A stretch of DNA of 64,000 bases from Kazachstania africana CBS 2517 (Eukaryota > Ascomycota > Saccharomycetes > Saccharomycetales > Saccharomycetaceae), in contig NC_018949.1 of NCBI RefSeq assembly GCF_000304475.1, forward strand, positions 248,001 to 312,000, read 5' to 3'. The notes beneath the pieces were generated by a model that worked only from the letters and a program-made list of their open reading frames with translations, was not told the origin of the DNA and did not search any database. Within the stretch, counting starts at the first letter, position 1. Every line of letters begins with the position of its first letter. The translations under genes and the position numbers were made by a program. Below, piece by piece: positions 29,400-39,312 of this stretch.

Positions 29400-29906
29400 T
29401 ATATTTCTTATATCACTACTCTTGATATCTTATTACAATAATCACTTGAACCGAAGTCAAATAACACTATCTTAATATACCAATCTGCGTTAGTAAACTT
29501 GTATTAAATAAACAAATCTAATTGTTCTTGGCTTCTCTCTGGAAAGATACATCCGTTATACTTTTTCTCGTCCTTTCGCTAAAATCATATTTCATTGGCT
29601 GTCCTCGAAACATCGAAGAAAATCATCAATCATTGGTATAAAAAACGCTGCGAGTAAAACCCACTTTGGCTACAGTTTTGCATCGTGCAGGTCACGTTGT
29701 TCGATTGATTGGCTAGTTGTGACCAGTCGAAAATGGCTGTGACGCTGCCTATACTTCCCCCGCTGCGACGCCGGGATCTGGCTTGGTCGAACTGTCAGAT
29801 CCCGATCGATGGTGCTCATTTGCTTCTGAGAATATATAATCGTATCGTGCTTTTCAATGACTTATTATAAGTTATATATTATGTAAAAAGTCTTTGCGAT
29901 TTAGAC
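29400..29906. other. Intergenic COX5-HOS4 with a GC-rich dyad
   Basis: About 510 bp with the COX5 promoter and the HOS4 3' end. Besides the CCAAT boxes it has a locally GC-rich segment (about 29740-29805) that ends in a perfect 9-bp inverted repeat, CGGGATCTG (29772-29780) and CAGATCCCG (29796-29804). Its role is unknown. Confidence 0.55.
29592..29637 (-). promoter_or_regulatory. Hap2/3/4/5-type CCAAT boxes before COX5
   Basis: TCATTGGC (29592-29599) and TCATTGGT (29630-29637, a full match to TNATTGGT) are about 195-240 bp upstream of the COX5 ATG; a third ATTGG lies near 29707. The Hap complex activates respiratory genes through such sites. Confidence 0.6.
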
Positions 29907-32900
29907 TCACCACAGTGTTTGAGTGTTCAATAAATGAGATACTCTATGTCTGTGTTGAAACCTTAACGGTAAACTCAATGGTTTGGATACTGTGTCCGGG
30001 CGTGTTTCGTCGGAGTGTTCAGTACTCTCGTTTTTTAGTGTAGCTGTTTCTCTAACTGGTAATGCTATTTCCACCATATTAGATTCGACGTCTTCTTTTT
30101 TCTTACTATCCTTTATTTCAATATCTTCCCATCTGATCCAATTCATCGGTAAATTAGAGAACTTCTTGAACTCTTGTCTCTCAAAACGAATTTTCGCTCT
30201 TAAATCGTAGTTCGCTCTGTAAGCATTAATCTTGTTGCTGCAAGCATTATCAATACCACCATCTAAAAATATGAATTTTAAAATGTTCCATATTTGTCTC
30301 TTATTTTCTTGATTAACATCCATTTTATCATAATCGCTTCTAGAGAGAATGTCACTATCTTTCAAGATGACCAACATTTGTAAATCTAAAACATATCTAT
30401 AGATTTGACCATCCTGATCCTTGGTAATATAATACAACGGTAAAAACTTATTATAGTCACTGTCCGTACTGAAATTAATAAGTTTTAAACCTAATGGGTA
30501 GAAGGATCGTATATAGCGTCTTCTCCTCAGTTCGTTCTCCTTTTCTTGCTTTGCAACTTCTAATTTTTTTAATCTTGCCTCTTCCTCAATTTTTTTAGCT
30601 TCTAAAATTTTTTGTTTGGCCTTCTCTTCGACACGTTTTTGTTCATCTGATTTCATCTTTTCTAAAATTTCTTGTTCCTTCTTTTTCTTACTTTCAAGTC
30701 TCCTTTGAATATATTCTTCTTCAGCTTTCAATCTTTGCTCTTTTTCTTCTGGAGTTTCCTTGATAACAGGAGCTTCAACCGGAGAATCTAACTTCACCTT
30801 TTTGGCGATGTGAACATCACTAGCACTACTACTTAAATTAGAAGAAGAGTGTCTCGATAACGGATTGGCAGTGATAGGAGACATAGTCCTTCTTCTTGAA
30901 GGCACTTTGACTGGTTCATCATCTTTCTCTTCTTCCATTGGTGTCTCTCTTGAAACTTTTAGTTCCTCATTGTTAATTTTGTCCTTTTCCTGGATATTGT
31001 GAAACTTGATGGATTTTTTTGCTTGTAGTAATGTTGATGATGAAGCTCGTGGGATCTGTTCAGCCAGATTCTTTTCCTTGTTGTCCTGTTTTCTCCTATC
31101 TTCATTCACAGAAAGCGACCTCTCTGTCTTTTGTACACTTTTAATCAAAGTGGATCTTTCATCTTTCCTAACGTGTTCATCCTTTATTTCTCTAAGGACG
31201 TTACCGTCATATTTTTCTACCGCTTTTTTCAATAATGCAATTTCTCTCTCGTCTACGAGACCTAGAAGACTGTTTTGCGCATAGTACAATGCATCGTGGC
31301 CACTCTTATCCCTAGCTAGTGGATTCGCGCCAGCTTCTATTAATAACTTCACCGTTCCTAGATGATCTCTCCCCACCGATTGGAGCAGCGGTGTTACATT
31401 ATCTCTATTGTGATTATTTACAGGCGCTCCAAATGCCAAAAATATGCTCGTTACATCTTCATGTCCAAATTTAACAGCCTCCATAAATGCCTTGAAATCT
31501 GCTTTTCCTCCATTTTCGAGATATTGTCCTACATACGATAAATTACCTTCCTTTGAAGCAGCAAGCAATTTTTCTCTGCCCCATTTGGTGTTAAGATCAT
31601 TCCAGTAGAAATGTATGTCGGATGATTGTTCATTAGTGTCATGTGTTTCCGCGTCCTTGGCACTTGTTTTATTCTTATTTTTTCTTTCTGTGTTCCATTT
31701 CTTGGTGAAATCTATCAGATCCTTTTTGACCGCTTCTACTTGGTCAATTTCTTCTTCATCTAGATCGTTATGTTGCTCTAATAATTCATATGCAGTGAGA
31801 CCTGCTGTATTTACATGTGTTGGATCTGCACCATGCCTCAATAAATATTTTATTACATCAACATGGCCATTATTAGCGGCATCGGTTAATGGGGTATCTC
31901 TGTCACTTTCGAATGATATACAATTTATTTCTGCGTTGTATTGCAGCAGTAGCTTAACAATATCTAGATGACCACCGAGTGCAGCTTCATGCAAAGGGGT
32001 ATTTCCAGCATTGTCTCTATCGTGAATATCGATTTCATCATCCTCTAGTATTTGTTTTACAATATCGTATTTACCCTTATTACAAGCTGTATGGAGTTTT
32101 GTAGACCCGAAAGCATTTTTATGGACTGTCTTCCTTTGTTTTGAAGTACTTTTGCGATGAGACTTCATTGAAAATTTTGCAGGAGATGAGCTTATCCTCG
32201 AATGTTGAGGCTTTAGAGGGGATGAATCACCATGTAAAAAACTGCTAGAAATTTCTACACTGTTCATATCATCCAGATCTGATAATTCTGAATCAGAACC
32301 ACGCGGTGTACCAATTTTGTCACCTCTAATTAGTCTTCCACGAGGTTTTAATTTTACAGGTGACCCCATTTCAGTTGGAGCATCACTTTCAATCTCCCTT
32401 TCTTCTTCCATTTCCCTTTGTAACTCGCTTTCAAAATTGCCTGAGACAGATAAGTTGGGTAACGATGCAGGCCCTCGGAACATTGCTTTCAAATCTTCTC
32501 TGGATAGTGAGCCACTGCTACGCTTTTGATTCAGGGTGTCATACTCTTTCTTCGGCAAATCTGTCGCTGGTTTGATAAATTTTGTGGCAGCCATTTTGGA
32601 CTCAGTATCTTCAAAAGATGGTTTGGTTGTCGTGAGACTAATTTTTTTTGCTTCCGCTTCTTTATGGTTATTATTTTCACTTGACACTTGTTTAATATCT
32701 TTGAAAGTACTATCTTTATCTGCTGGAGACAATTCGGGACTTGAGAAAATTTTATTTATATCACCACTTTGCCTTCTAATGCTAGTTTCTGTTTCTTCCA
32801 ATTTAGGTACTGAATAAGAGTCAGATTCCATATTGCTTTCCAACCTTTGCTTTTCTATTTCTTGTTTCTTCTTTTCAGCCTCTAGTTTCCTTTCAGCTTC

Positions 32901-33113
32901 TAATTTCTCCTCCAATTTCGCTTGTTCATTCAATAATTTGAGCTCTCGTTCTCTTTTTTCCTTCTCCTCCTTTTCCTTTTGAGCCATCCTCTCTAACTCT
33001 TCTTTTCTAGAATTTACATTTGATAAATAGCTACTCAAAGATCTTTTTTTAACAGGAGCGGCCCCGCCGGTAGTATTATTCTTGTTAATGCTATTCGACA
33101 CACTGTCAGACAT
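29907..33113 (-). CDS. HOS4: Hos4, ankyrin-repeat subunit of the Set3 deacetylase complex
   Basis: Hos4 is part of the Set3C histone deacetylase complex (Set3, Snt1, Hos2, Hst1, Sif2, Cpr1), which represses meiotic genes and sharpens transcription responses. The 1068-residue protein has a charged coiled coil (about 35-95), a first ankyrin block (about 335-450: STKLHTACNKGKYDIVKQIL, GNTPLHEAALGGHLDIVKLLL, RDTPLTDAANNGHVDVIKYLL), a second block (about 515-615) and another long coiled coil (about 785-865). The C-terminal part (RYIRSFYPLGLKLINF) matches Hos4. S. cerevisiae YIL112W is 1083 residues. An intronless single frame. Confidence 0.93.
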   Translation of the reverse strand: MSDSVSNSINKNNTTGGAAPVKKRSLSSYLSNVNSRKEELERMAQKEKEEKEKRERELKLLNEQAKLEEKLEAERKLEAEKKKQEIEKQRLESNMESDSYSVPKLEETETSIRRQSGDINKIFSSPELSPADKDSTFKDIKQVSSENNNHKEAEAKKISLTTTKPSFEDTESKMAATKFIKPATDLPKKEYDTLNQKRSSGSLSREDLKAMFRGPASLPNLSVSGNFESELQREMEEEREIESDAPTEMGSPVKLKPRGRLIRGDKIGTPRGSDSELSDLDDMNSVEISSSFLHGDSSPLKPQHSRISSSPAKFSMKSHRKSTSKQRKTVHKNAFGSTKLHTACNKGKYDIVKQILEDDEIDIHDRDNAGNTPLHEAALGGHLDIVKLLLQYNAEINCISFESDRDTPLTDAANNGHVDVIKYLLRHGADPTHVNTAGLTAYELLEQHNDLDEEEIDQVEAVKKDLIDFTKKWNTERKNKNKTSAKDAETHDTNEQSSDIHFYWNDLNTKWGREKLLAASKEGNLSYVGQYLENGGKADFKAFMEAVKFGHEDVTSIFLAFGAPVNNHNRDNVTPLLQSVGRDHLGTVKLLIEAGANPLARDKSGHDALYYAQNSLLGLVDEREIALLKKAVEKYDGNVLREIKDEHVRKDERSTLIKSVQKTERSLSVNEDRRKQDNKEKNLAEQIPRASSSTLLQAKKSIKFHNIQEKDKINNEELKVSRETPMEEEKDDEPVKVPSRRRTMSPITANPLSRHSSSNLSSSASDVHIAKKVKLDSPVEAPVIKETPEEKEQRLKAEEEYIQRRLESKKKKEQEILEKMKSDEQKRVEEKAKQKILEAKKIEEEARLKKLEVAKQEKENELRRRRYIRSFYPLGLKLINFSTDSDYNKFLPLYYITKDQDGQIYRYVLDLQMLVILKDSDILSRSDYDKMDVNQENKRQIWNILKFIFLDGGIDNACSNKINAYRANYDLRAKIRFERQEFKKFSNLPMNWIRWEDIEIKDSKKKEDVESNMVEIALPVRETATLKNESTEHSDETRPDTVSKPLSLPLRFQHRHRVSHLLNTQTLW

Positions 33114-33718
33114 CCTATATTATGTGCCTTTCAACTGTATGTGTGTTCCTTCAGGATGTTATACTTTGTATGTGTACTTAATTCAGCATTAACCTTCTTG
33201 GTATTTTTTTTTTTTTTTTTTTTGTCTCTTCTTTGATATTGGAAACCACAGAGACAGAGACCCATTCACCACAACTGCAAAGCATAGTTTGACATAATGC
33301 AATGTCAGGATAATACCGATGGGGTTAATAACTTGATAACAGTTAACTATAATTATTAGCGTATTGCACAGTGTTAACAACGATATTTTGTTACTATCTG
33401 ACTTATTTTGCGGTCATGCAACGTTAAATTACTTCACACGCAAGACAAAATGTTAATATACAAAATGAAGAAATTTCAATTAATTCAAGATGGAAAGAGT
33501 TAAATTATTCTCGACAAATCCAGAACGACAGGTAGTACATTGAAACTACTCTCAGTATGATTAAATATATTGCCATATTGCGTTCACTATCTTGGTGATT
33601 TTCTCTTTTATTATGAGACGGCGACATGGGAAGAATTTTTCAATATTGAAAAGTTCGATCGATCGAATAATGTCGAAGATGACTTTGACAAGCTCTAGAG
33701 ACATACAGATACCGTAAG
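33114..33718. other. Divergent intergenic region HOS4-porin
   Basis: About 605 bp. It has a 20-T run at 33204-33223 near the HOS4 start. S. cerevisiae has SDP1 between HOS4 and POR2; nothing resembling that phosphatase is here. A palindromic TTCGATCGATCGAA lies at 33654-33667 about 50 bp before the porin ATG. Confidence 0.5.
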
Positions 33719-34561
33719 ATGGCACCTCCTTTCTTTCCGGACATACTGCAGAATGTCAATGGCCTCTTGAACAGAGATTTCTATCAAAATACGCCAACTG
33801 CTGTCAATATATCTACTACTGCGTCCAATGGTGTTAAATTCAATATCAATGGGAAGCAACTCGCTAGAGATGCGCCTTTACAAGCAAATATTGAGGCCAG
33901 ACTATCAGATAAAGTCACTGGTATCTCTATATCACAAGGCTGGTCGAACAAGAACAAATTAAACAATAAAGTCGAGTTGAATAAATTGGTCATACCTGGC
34001 TTGAAATTCAACGTGATGTCAAATTTCAGTCCAGCAGATGATACAAAGTCTGCTAAATTGAATTTAAGCCTTGTGAAACCATTTTTTTCCACCAGGGCAA
34101 CTTTAGATAAGTCTCTTTTCACAGGTAATCTGACTTTATCCCATGATAACATTGTAACTGGTGCTGAATTTTCGTACGATATTGCGAGTGGTACTATTTC
34201 TCGTCATGCCATGGCGATGGCCTATCAATCCAAGGATTATACCATTGGATTACTGATTTCCGACATGCAATTAGCCACTGCTTCTTTCTACCAGGTGCTG
34301 AATTCAAATTTACAGGTCGGTGCAAAAGCAACAATGAATTCAAAACTGAATTCAAATGTCAATATTGAGTTTGCAACGAAGTATAGACCAGATGAGTCTT
34401 CGCAAATTAAATGTAAAATTAACGATCTGGGTAAATTAACAGTTTCCTGTAAACAAGATTTGAAAAAGGGCATCACTGTAGGTGTTGGTGCTTCCATGAA
34501 TGCTTTGAAGTTAGATGAACCAATCCAAAAGATTGGATGGTCTTTAAACTTTTCATCTTGA
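33719..34561 (+). CDS. POR2: Mitochondrial outer-membrane porin (VDAC)
   Basis: Voltage-dependent anion channel that passes metabolites across the mitochondrial outer membrane. The 280-residue protein is a typical 19-stranded VDAC: N-terminal helix region PPFFPDILQNVNGLLNRDFYQ, ISQGWSNKNKLNNKVEL, VTGAEFSYDIASGTISRHAMAMAY, LQVGAKATMNSKLNSNVNIEFATKY and the C-terminal beta-signal IGWSLNFSS. S. cerevisiae has POR1 (YNL055C) and POR2 (YIL114C) from the genome duplication. The symbol POR2 is given by position beside NUP159 and HOS4; in sequence the protein is not clearly closer to either. Confidence 0.88.
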   Translation: MAPPFFPDILQNVNGLLNRDFYQNTPTAVNISTTASNGVKFNINGKQLARDAPLQANIEARLSDKVTGISISQGWSNKNKLNNKVELNKLVIPGLKFNVMSNFSPADDTKSAKLNLSLVKPFFSTRATLDKSLFTGNLTLSHDNIVTGAEFSYDIASGTISRHAMAMAYQSKDYTIGLLISDMQLATASFYQVLNSNLQVGAKATMNSKLNSNVNIEFATKYRPDESSQIKCKINDLGKLTVSCKQDLKKGITVGVGASMNALKLDEPIQKIGWSLNFSS

Positions 34562-35053
34562 TTGTACTATTATATATATAAAAGTTATACAAATATTTCT
34601 TTCCCCCCTCCCTAGAATGATTACAGTATGATGTTGACTGCTTGATTAGTCCACACATTGCACTCTACCACCATCACAATACCATATACCATACTCTTCA
34701 GAACCGGAGGATGGATGCCTAACGCTTCTATTAGTAAGTCGCAGCGTCGCACAGCGCAAGAAGGCAGGAAGCTGGAAATAAAAACAGCTCGAAAAGAGTC
34801 ACAACGCACTCCAATTGATTGCATATCAAGAGTCCAACTCAAGGCTCAAATAGCAAGCAAGTAGCATCGTGAGTATCAAAATATTCTTTAAATATGCGTA
34901 TAAACCATCACTCTGGACGAATTTCTTGTTTTCTTAGTAAATAAATACTTTTTTTCCGTCAGTAAACTTGATCAGATTATTTTAGTAGAGGATATTGGAA
35001 CAATAAATTGAAACAGAAGCTGAGATAAACAGTCCAATTAATCAGGTTTCGTC
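34562..35053. other. Intergenic porin-NUP159
   Basis: About 490 bp on the same-strand path from porin to NUP159. Small frames at 34473-34864 on both strands have no similarity. No clear regulatory motif. Confidence 0.45.
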
Positions 35054-38000
35054 ATGTCTTCCTCCTTGGGTGATGAAGTGGCTACTGTAATTTCTGAGGA
35101 CTTTGGTTTTAAAACGTTAGGTTCCAAAGTTATCCTCCCTTCCTACAATGAATCGTTACCATTTACAAGTTTAAAAAATTTAGCCATTCATGATGACAAA
35201 GCACTTTTTGCTGCATACTCAGGTGGTAAGCTTATTTGTGGTAATTTACAGAATTTGAGAGATCATGTGTGCGATAATAAAGATTTGGAGCTTTCGCTAG
35301 AGAAAACAATTGAAAATGTCATATATTTAACATTCCACAATGATGACTTACTAGTGGTGATGAGAGATGGTTCCATCAATCTCTTTGATACCTCGTCATA
35401 TCAAGCTTCAGAACTCACTATTGGAACATCTATTTGTGATATAAAGCTGCACAATTCTCTTCTAATATTTCTAGACACAGACGGTAATCTCTCACAGTAC
35501 AATCTATTAACTAATTCCACTACAAACGTAACTGAAAATGTAGCATCATTTGATATCTATGAAGATAATGTCTTTGTACTTTCAAAACAAGGCAATTTTC
35601 AAAAGTATACTTCCATCAATGATTCGATTATACCGCAACAAACGTGGCAATTCCCTGCAGATATAAATAATATCATAGCTGAAGGCAACGTTCCTACAAT
35701 TATTTCTGCTTTATACGGTAACCAATGCTTAATGATCTTTGGACAGCCGATTTCGGAAGACTCAGAAGATGTAATGTATGATTATATGACATATCTTGTG
35801 GACATAGGGCAAGAAATTGTATTTCATGAAACTTTTGATATTGCTCCAGCTTATGGTACTGTATTAAGATATCCAACATACTATAACATTACTTTGCCAA
35901 ATTTGTTAGATGGCACAGAACATATTAATGTAATAAGTTCTTCATGTGCAAGTGAAATAAGTATATGTGATTCAAAGGATGTTATACAACCATCTCAAGA
36001 TAGTGAAAGAGCTGTGCTACCAGTAAGCAAAGATAGTGATAACGATACAAATCCTATCGGAGTATGTTTAGACATACTGACTACTGGTGCAGTCTCACAG
36101 CCGTGCGCTGGTGTGGATTCCATCGGACAGTTGCCATTGATTTATATTTTGAATAGTGAAGGTAATTTACAGATTGTAGGACTATACCACGCTAGTGCCA
36201 TAAAAGAAAATAACTATCACGTCAATAATCTGCAAAAGGTAAAGAAGCAAGAAAAAAATCCTCAAGAATCGCCCAATTTGACCAATCTCATATTGGAAAA
36301 TAGCGAAGAAAGGAAAAAAAACAAGGAAAGCACCGGTACAACTGCTTTTGACCAATCTTTCAAAACTGACGCTGAAAACCCATTCTTGCCTAAAAGTGAT
36401 AGTACAGTCAACGAAAAAGTCCCTTCATTTTCTGTTTCAGCATCCGGACAGGATGCATTGTTAAAAGAACCCAGCTCAGCATTTGGTACTCCTGCATTTG
36501 GAAAACTATCTTTGGGTGACGAATCCAAAACGGTAGGTTTTACAGAAAAGACCCCAACATTTGGCACATCACCATTCGGACAAACTTCAGTATCATCAGA
36601 TAGGCCAAGCTTCGGATCAGTTTCCTTCGGTCAGACATCAATTTCTCAAGATAAACCAACATTTGAGGCACCAGCGTTCGGAGCACCAGCGTTTGGGTCC
36701 CCCTCATTCGGACAGACGCCGGCCTCTCTAGATAAGCCGACGTCTGGGGCACCAACATTTGGAGCACCATCGTTCGGGCAGACTACAGCTTCTCCAGATA
36801 AGCCGTCTTTTGGAACACCATCTTTTGGCCAGAACTCTTTCGCTCAAGGAAAACCAATTTTTGGAATGACCTCAACAAAACAATCAAAACCACAATTAGA
36901 TCAAGGTAGCTTCTTTGCGGCCAATACGGATAAAAAGTCACCTTTTGCTACCTTTGCTACCTTTGCTGCTAAAGAATCACCATTCGGAAATTTTTCAGCA
37001 ACAGATTCAGCGTTTGCTACTACGGTAAACGAGCAATCTCCATTTGCAAGCCTGACAAACAAGGAATCACCATTCGCAAAACTGATCGGTTCGCAACAGC
37101 CGCATAGCACATCAGCTGAGCATGCAATAACACCAAACTCACCACAGTTAACGGAGCAAAAGATTGAATCTCCAATTATTGATGAAGTGGAAAGTTCAAA
37201 GGAAACAACAGAAGCCATAGGAGCATCTGATGAGGAGCTCGAAGTAGAAAGTTCAAAGGAGATGACGGAAGAGTCATCAGTAGAAGCATCTAATGGAGAA
37301 CTCGAGGTGGAAGCCGAAGCTGAAGAATCAAGTGAAGGGTCAGAAGAGAACCAGAACACAAGTGAGAACTTTGATGATACTACTGTCGAGCAAAGCCCTT
37401 TTGATGTAGCAATCGTCAAACCGGCAGGGGCTAATCTGGAAAGAAGTTCCATTGCTTCCTTAACAGATAAAATAAAGAAAAGTGCTAATATTGAAAGTAG
37501 TAGCGTATCAATGCCGACATTCCATGCTGATAACTTGTCTAAAGAGGGATCTAAAGGAGGATCACCTTTTTCTGCATTCACTAATAAATTAAACGAACCA
37601 TCAACAACAACTTTGAATTTTAACACCAAAGTTCCCTCCCCCTCAACTAAGCCAGCATTCTCCTTTGGAATAGAAAAAGAGGAATCAACAGAAAAAAATC
37701 ATACTGAAGGTGATGAGGAAAATAAAGTTACTGAAGCGAGTAACAAAATCCTGTCAGGAGAAGAACAACAAGAGGACCAAAAAGAACAAGCAATGTCTGA
37801 CGAACCTGGGAGCAGCTCGGTCCAAACTATACCGGCTGAATCTACAATAGGTCAAGCCCACGCTCAAGACAGTATGACTTCGTTGGGTGAAGTGAATGAG
37901 GGAGAACTTTCAGAGTTTTCGATTGAACAGTTAGACGATATAAAGAAACTTGAACTGGGAAGTGAGGCAAATAAGGAAAGCAGGGTCGAGAACCAGGAGA

Positions 38001-39208
38001 CTGAAAAGGTTCCCGAACGTGAGAAAAGGACAGACTCCAATGAACTGGACAAACAATCTTCTGTAGGTACCAGGGAACATGAGATAAATGACAGTGATTT
38101 TGAAATATCATCCGAAGAAAGTATATTAGGAAAAGAAAAAGAAGAAGAAGAAGAAGAAAAAGAAGAACTACAAGCATCTTCCGATGTTTCTGATGTGGGC
38201 TTCCAGTCCAAACCAGAATCCGCCGATGCACACACACAAAGCTACACACCTATCACAGTTTCACAAAGTACTCAAGTTGCTTCTAAGCAATCCTATGATG
38301 TGAAAGTACAAACAGAGCCTGTGCAAACGTGCGATTTTGAAATGGAAGCGTTTGAGGAAGATGAGTCCTATTTAGCGGAGCTTCATAAGCCCAAACCATT
38401 AAGACAATACTTTATCGGGGCAAAGTTACCAGCCATCCCATTTTCTTCTAATGATCCAACCATGTCCTCTTTCGAAAGTACTTACCATATGATCACCGCA
38501 GAGTTTTCAGTCTTGGAATGCAACGTGTCGAATTTGGGAGACTTCCTTCTCGATCAAAGCACGTTACCACTGAATAAGCGTACAGAAAGATCCATAAGCA
38601 ATATGTATACATGGAGAATACCAGAAATTGAGAAGCTCAAAGACATTCTAACAGATCATCAGAGAAAATTTTCCGAAACCAATCTTTTCACCCAAACTCT
38701 CGACGCTGACGTTGTTGAATTCAAATCAACCTTTCTCTCCTTAGAGAAAACATTGGCGGAGACGAAAGAGGCAATTTCTCAATTGAATTGGTTGAGAAAT
38801 AAAGATCTTGATGATAAATTAGCTCCATTGGCTTTACACCAAACAGAGATGAAAACTACCTTGCGTCAGAAAATGGCAGAAACATCTGCAAAAATAGCTA
38901 AAATTGATGAAGCACTGAACGTTATGAAGATTTATATGATGAAGAATGATAAGTTAGATGAAAATCCTTTAGTAAGTAAACTGGTAGCTGAAAGCGTAAA
39001 CACGACTAAGCTGTTAGATACCGTCAGGCTTTTAAGAGATGAGGTTGCCAGATTACAGCTAAGCTCACCTAGTGATAAGGCAGAAGAACTCCCCTCCCTA
39101 AAGGACAAAAAAACTCCATCTATTGCTACTGTGGAGGCTAGTTTAACAATGAATACCAAGAGACAACTTGGGCAATTTTTCAAGAAAATAAATGCATCCT
39201 TAGAATGA
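35054..39208 (+). CDS. NUP159: FG nucleoporin Nup159, cytoplasmic face of the nuclear pore
   Basis: Nup159 anchors the DEAD-box helicase Dbp5 for mRNA export and forms a complex with Nup82 and Nsp1. The 1384-residue protein has an N-terminal beta-propeller (about 1-385) that binds Dbp5, an FG-repeat region (about 470-690, many SFG/PAFG/SPFG repeats in pseudo-repeats such as FGAPSFGQTxASxDKP), an acidic low-complexity stretch with a poly-Glu run (38143-38170), a short Dyn2-binding segment (KVQTEPVQT near 1085-1093) and a C-terminal coiled coil (about 1140-1384). S. cerevisiae YIL115C is 1460 residues. Codon-level GAA/GAG repeats make the acidic part length-variable. Confidence 0.95.
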   Translation: MSSSLGDEVATVISEDFGFKTLGSKVILPSYNESLPFTSLKNLAIHDDKALFAAYSGGKLICGNLQNLRDHVCDNKDLELSLEKTIENVIYLTFHNDDLLVVMRDGSINLFDTSSYQASELTIGTSICDIKLHNSLLIFLDTDGNLSQYNLLTNSTTNVTENVASFDIYEDNVFVLSKQGNFQKYTSINDSIIPQQTWQFPADINNIIAEGNVPTIISALYGNQCLMIFGQPISEDSEDVMYDYMTYLVDIGQEIVFHETFDIAPAYGTVLRYPTYYNITLPNLLDGTEHINVISSSCASEISICDSKDVIQPSQDSERAVLPVSKDSDNDTNPIGVCLDILTTGAVSQPCAGVDSIGQLPLIYILNSEGNLQIVGLYHASAIKENNYHVNNLQKVKKQEKNPQESPNLTNLILENSEERKKNKESTGTTAFDQSFKTDAENPFLPKSDSTVNEKVPSFSVSASGQDALLKEPSSAFGTPAFGKLSLGDESKTVGFTEKTPTFGTSPFGQTSVSSDRPSFGSVSFGQTSISQDKPTFEAPAFGAPAFGSPSFGQTPASLDKPTSGAPTFGAPSFGQTTASPDKPSFGTPSFGQNSFAQGKPIFGMTSTKQSKPQLDQGSFFAANTDKKSPFATFATFAAKESPFGNFSATDSAFATTVNEQSPFASLTNKESPFAKLIGSQQPHSTSAEHAITPNSPQLTEQKIESPIIDEVESSKETTEAIGASDEELEVESSKEMTEESSVEASNGELEVEAEAEESSEGSEENQNTSENFDDTTVEQSPFDVAIVKPAGANLERSSIASLTDKIKKSANIESSSVSMPTFHADNLSKEGSKGGSPFSAFTNKLNEPSTTTLNFNTKVPSPSTKPAFSFGIEKEESTEKNHTEGDEENKVTEASNKILSGEEQQEDQKEQAMSDEPGSSSVQTIPAESTIGQAHAQDSMTSLGEVNEGELSEFSIEQLDDIKKLELGSEANKESRVENQETEKVPEREKRTDSNELDKQSSVGTREHEINDSDFEISSEESILGKEKEEEEEEKEELQASSDVSDVGFQSKPESADAHTQSYTPITVSQSTQVASKQSYDVKVQTEPVQTCDFEMEAFEEDESYLAELHKPKPLRQYFIGAKLPAIPFSSNDPTMSSFESTYHMITAEFSVLECNVSNLGDFLLDQSTLPLNKRTERSISNMYTWRIPEIEKLKDILTDHQRKFSETNLFTQTLDADVVEFKSTFLSLEKTLAETKEAISQLNWLRNKDLDDKLAPLALHQTEMKTTLRQKMAETSAKIAKIDEALNVMKIYMMKNDKLDENPLVSKLVAESVNTTKLLDTVRLLRDEVARLQLSSPSDKAEELPSLKDKKTPSIATVEASLTMNTKRQLGQFFKKINASLE
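36486..36875 (+). repeat. FG-repeat coding array inside NUP159
   Basis: Imperfect in-frame DNA repeats encode phrases like PAFG-APSFGQ-TxxSxDKP. Units near 36586, 36640, 36712 and 36778 share CCATTCGGACAGAC-type cores. Slippage or recombination between them would alter FG number. Confidence 0.7.
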
Positions 39209-39312
39209 TTATATACTTGACGAGCGAAGAACACATATATAATAGCATAACATACCGTCTTTAAAGTAAATATATATTAGTTCAATAGACATGAGATTTT
39301 TTTATCGGATAT

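Noticed and set aside
36262..38249. Long minus-strand frames inside NUP159
   Set aside because: They are shadows created by the biased codon pattern of the FG and acidic repeats.
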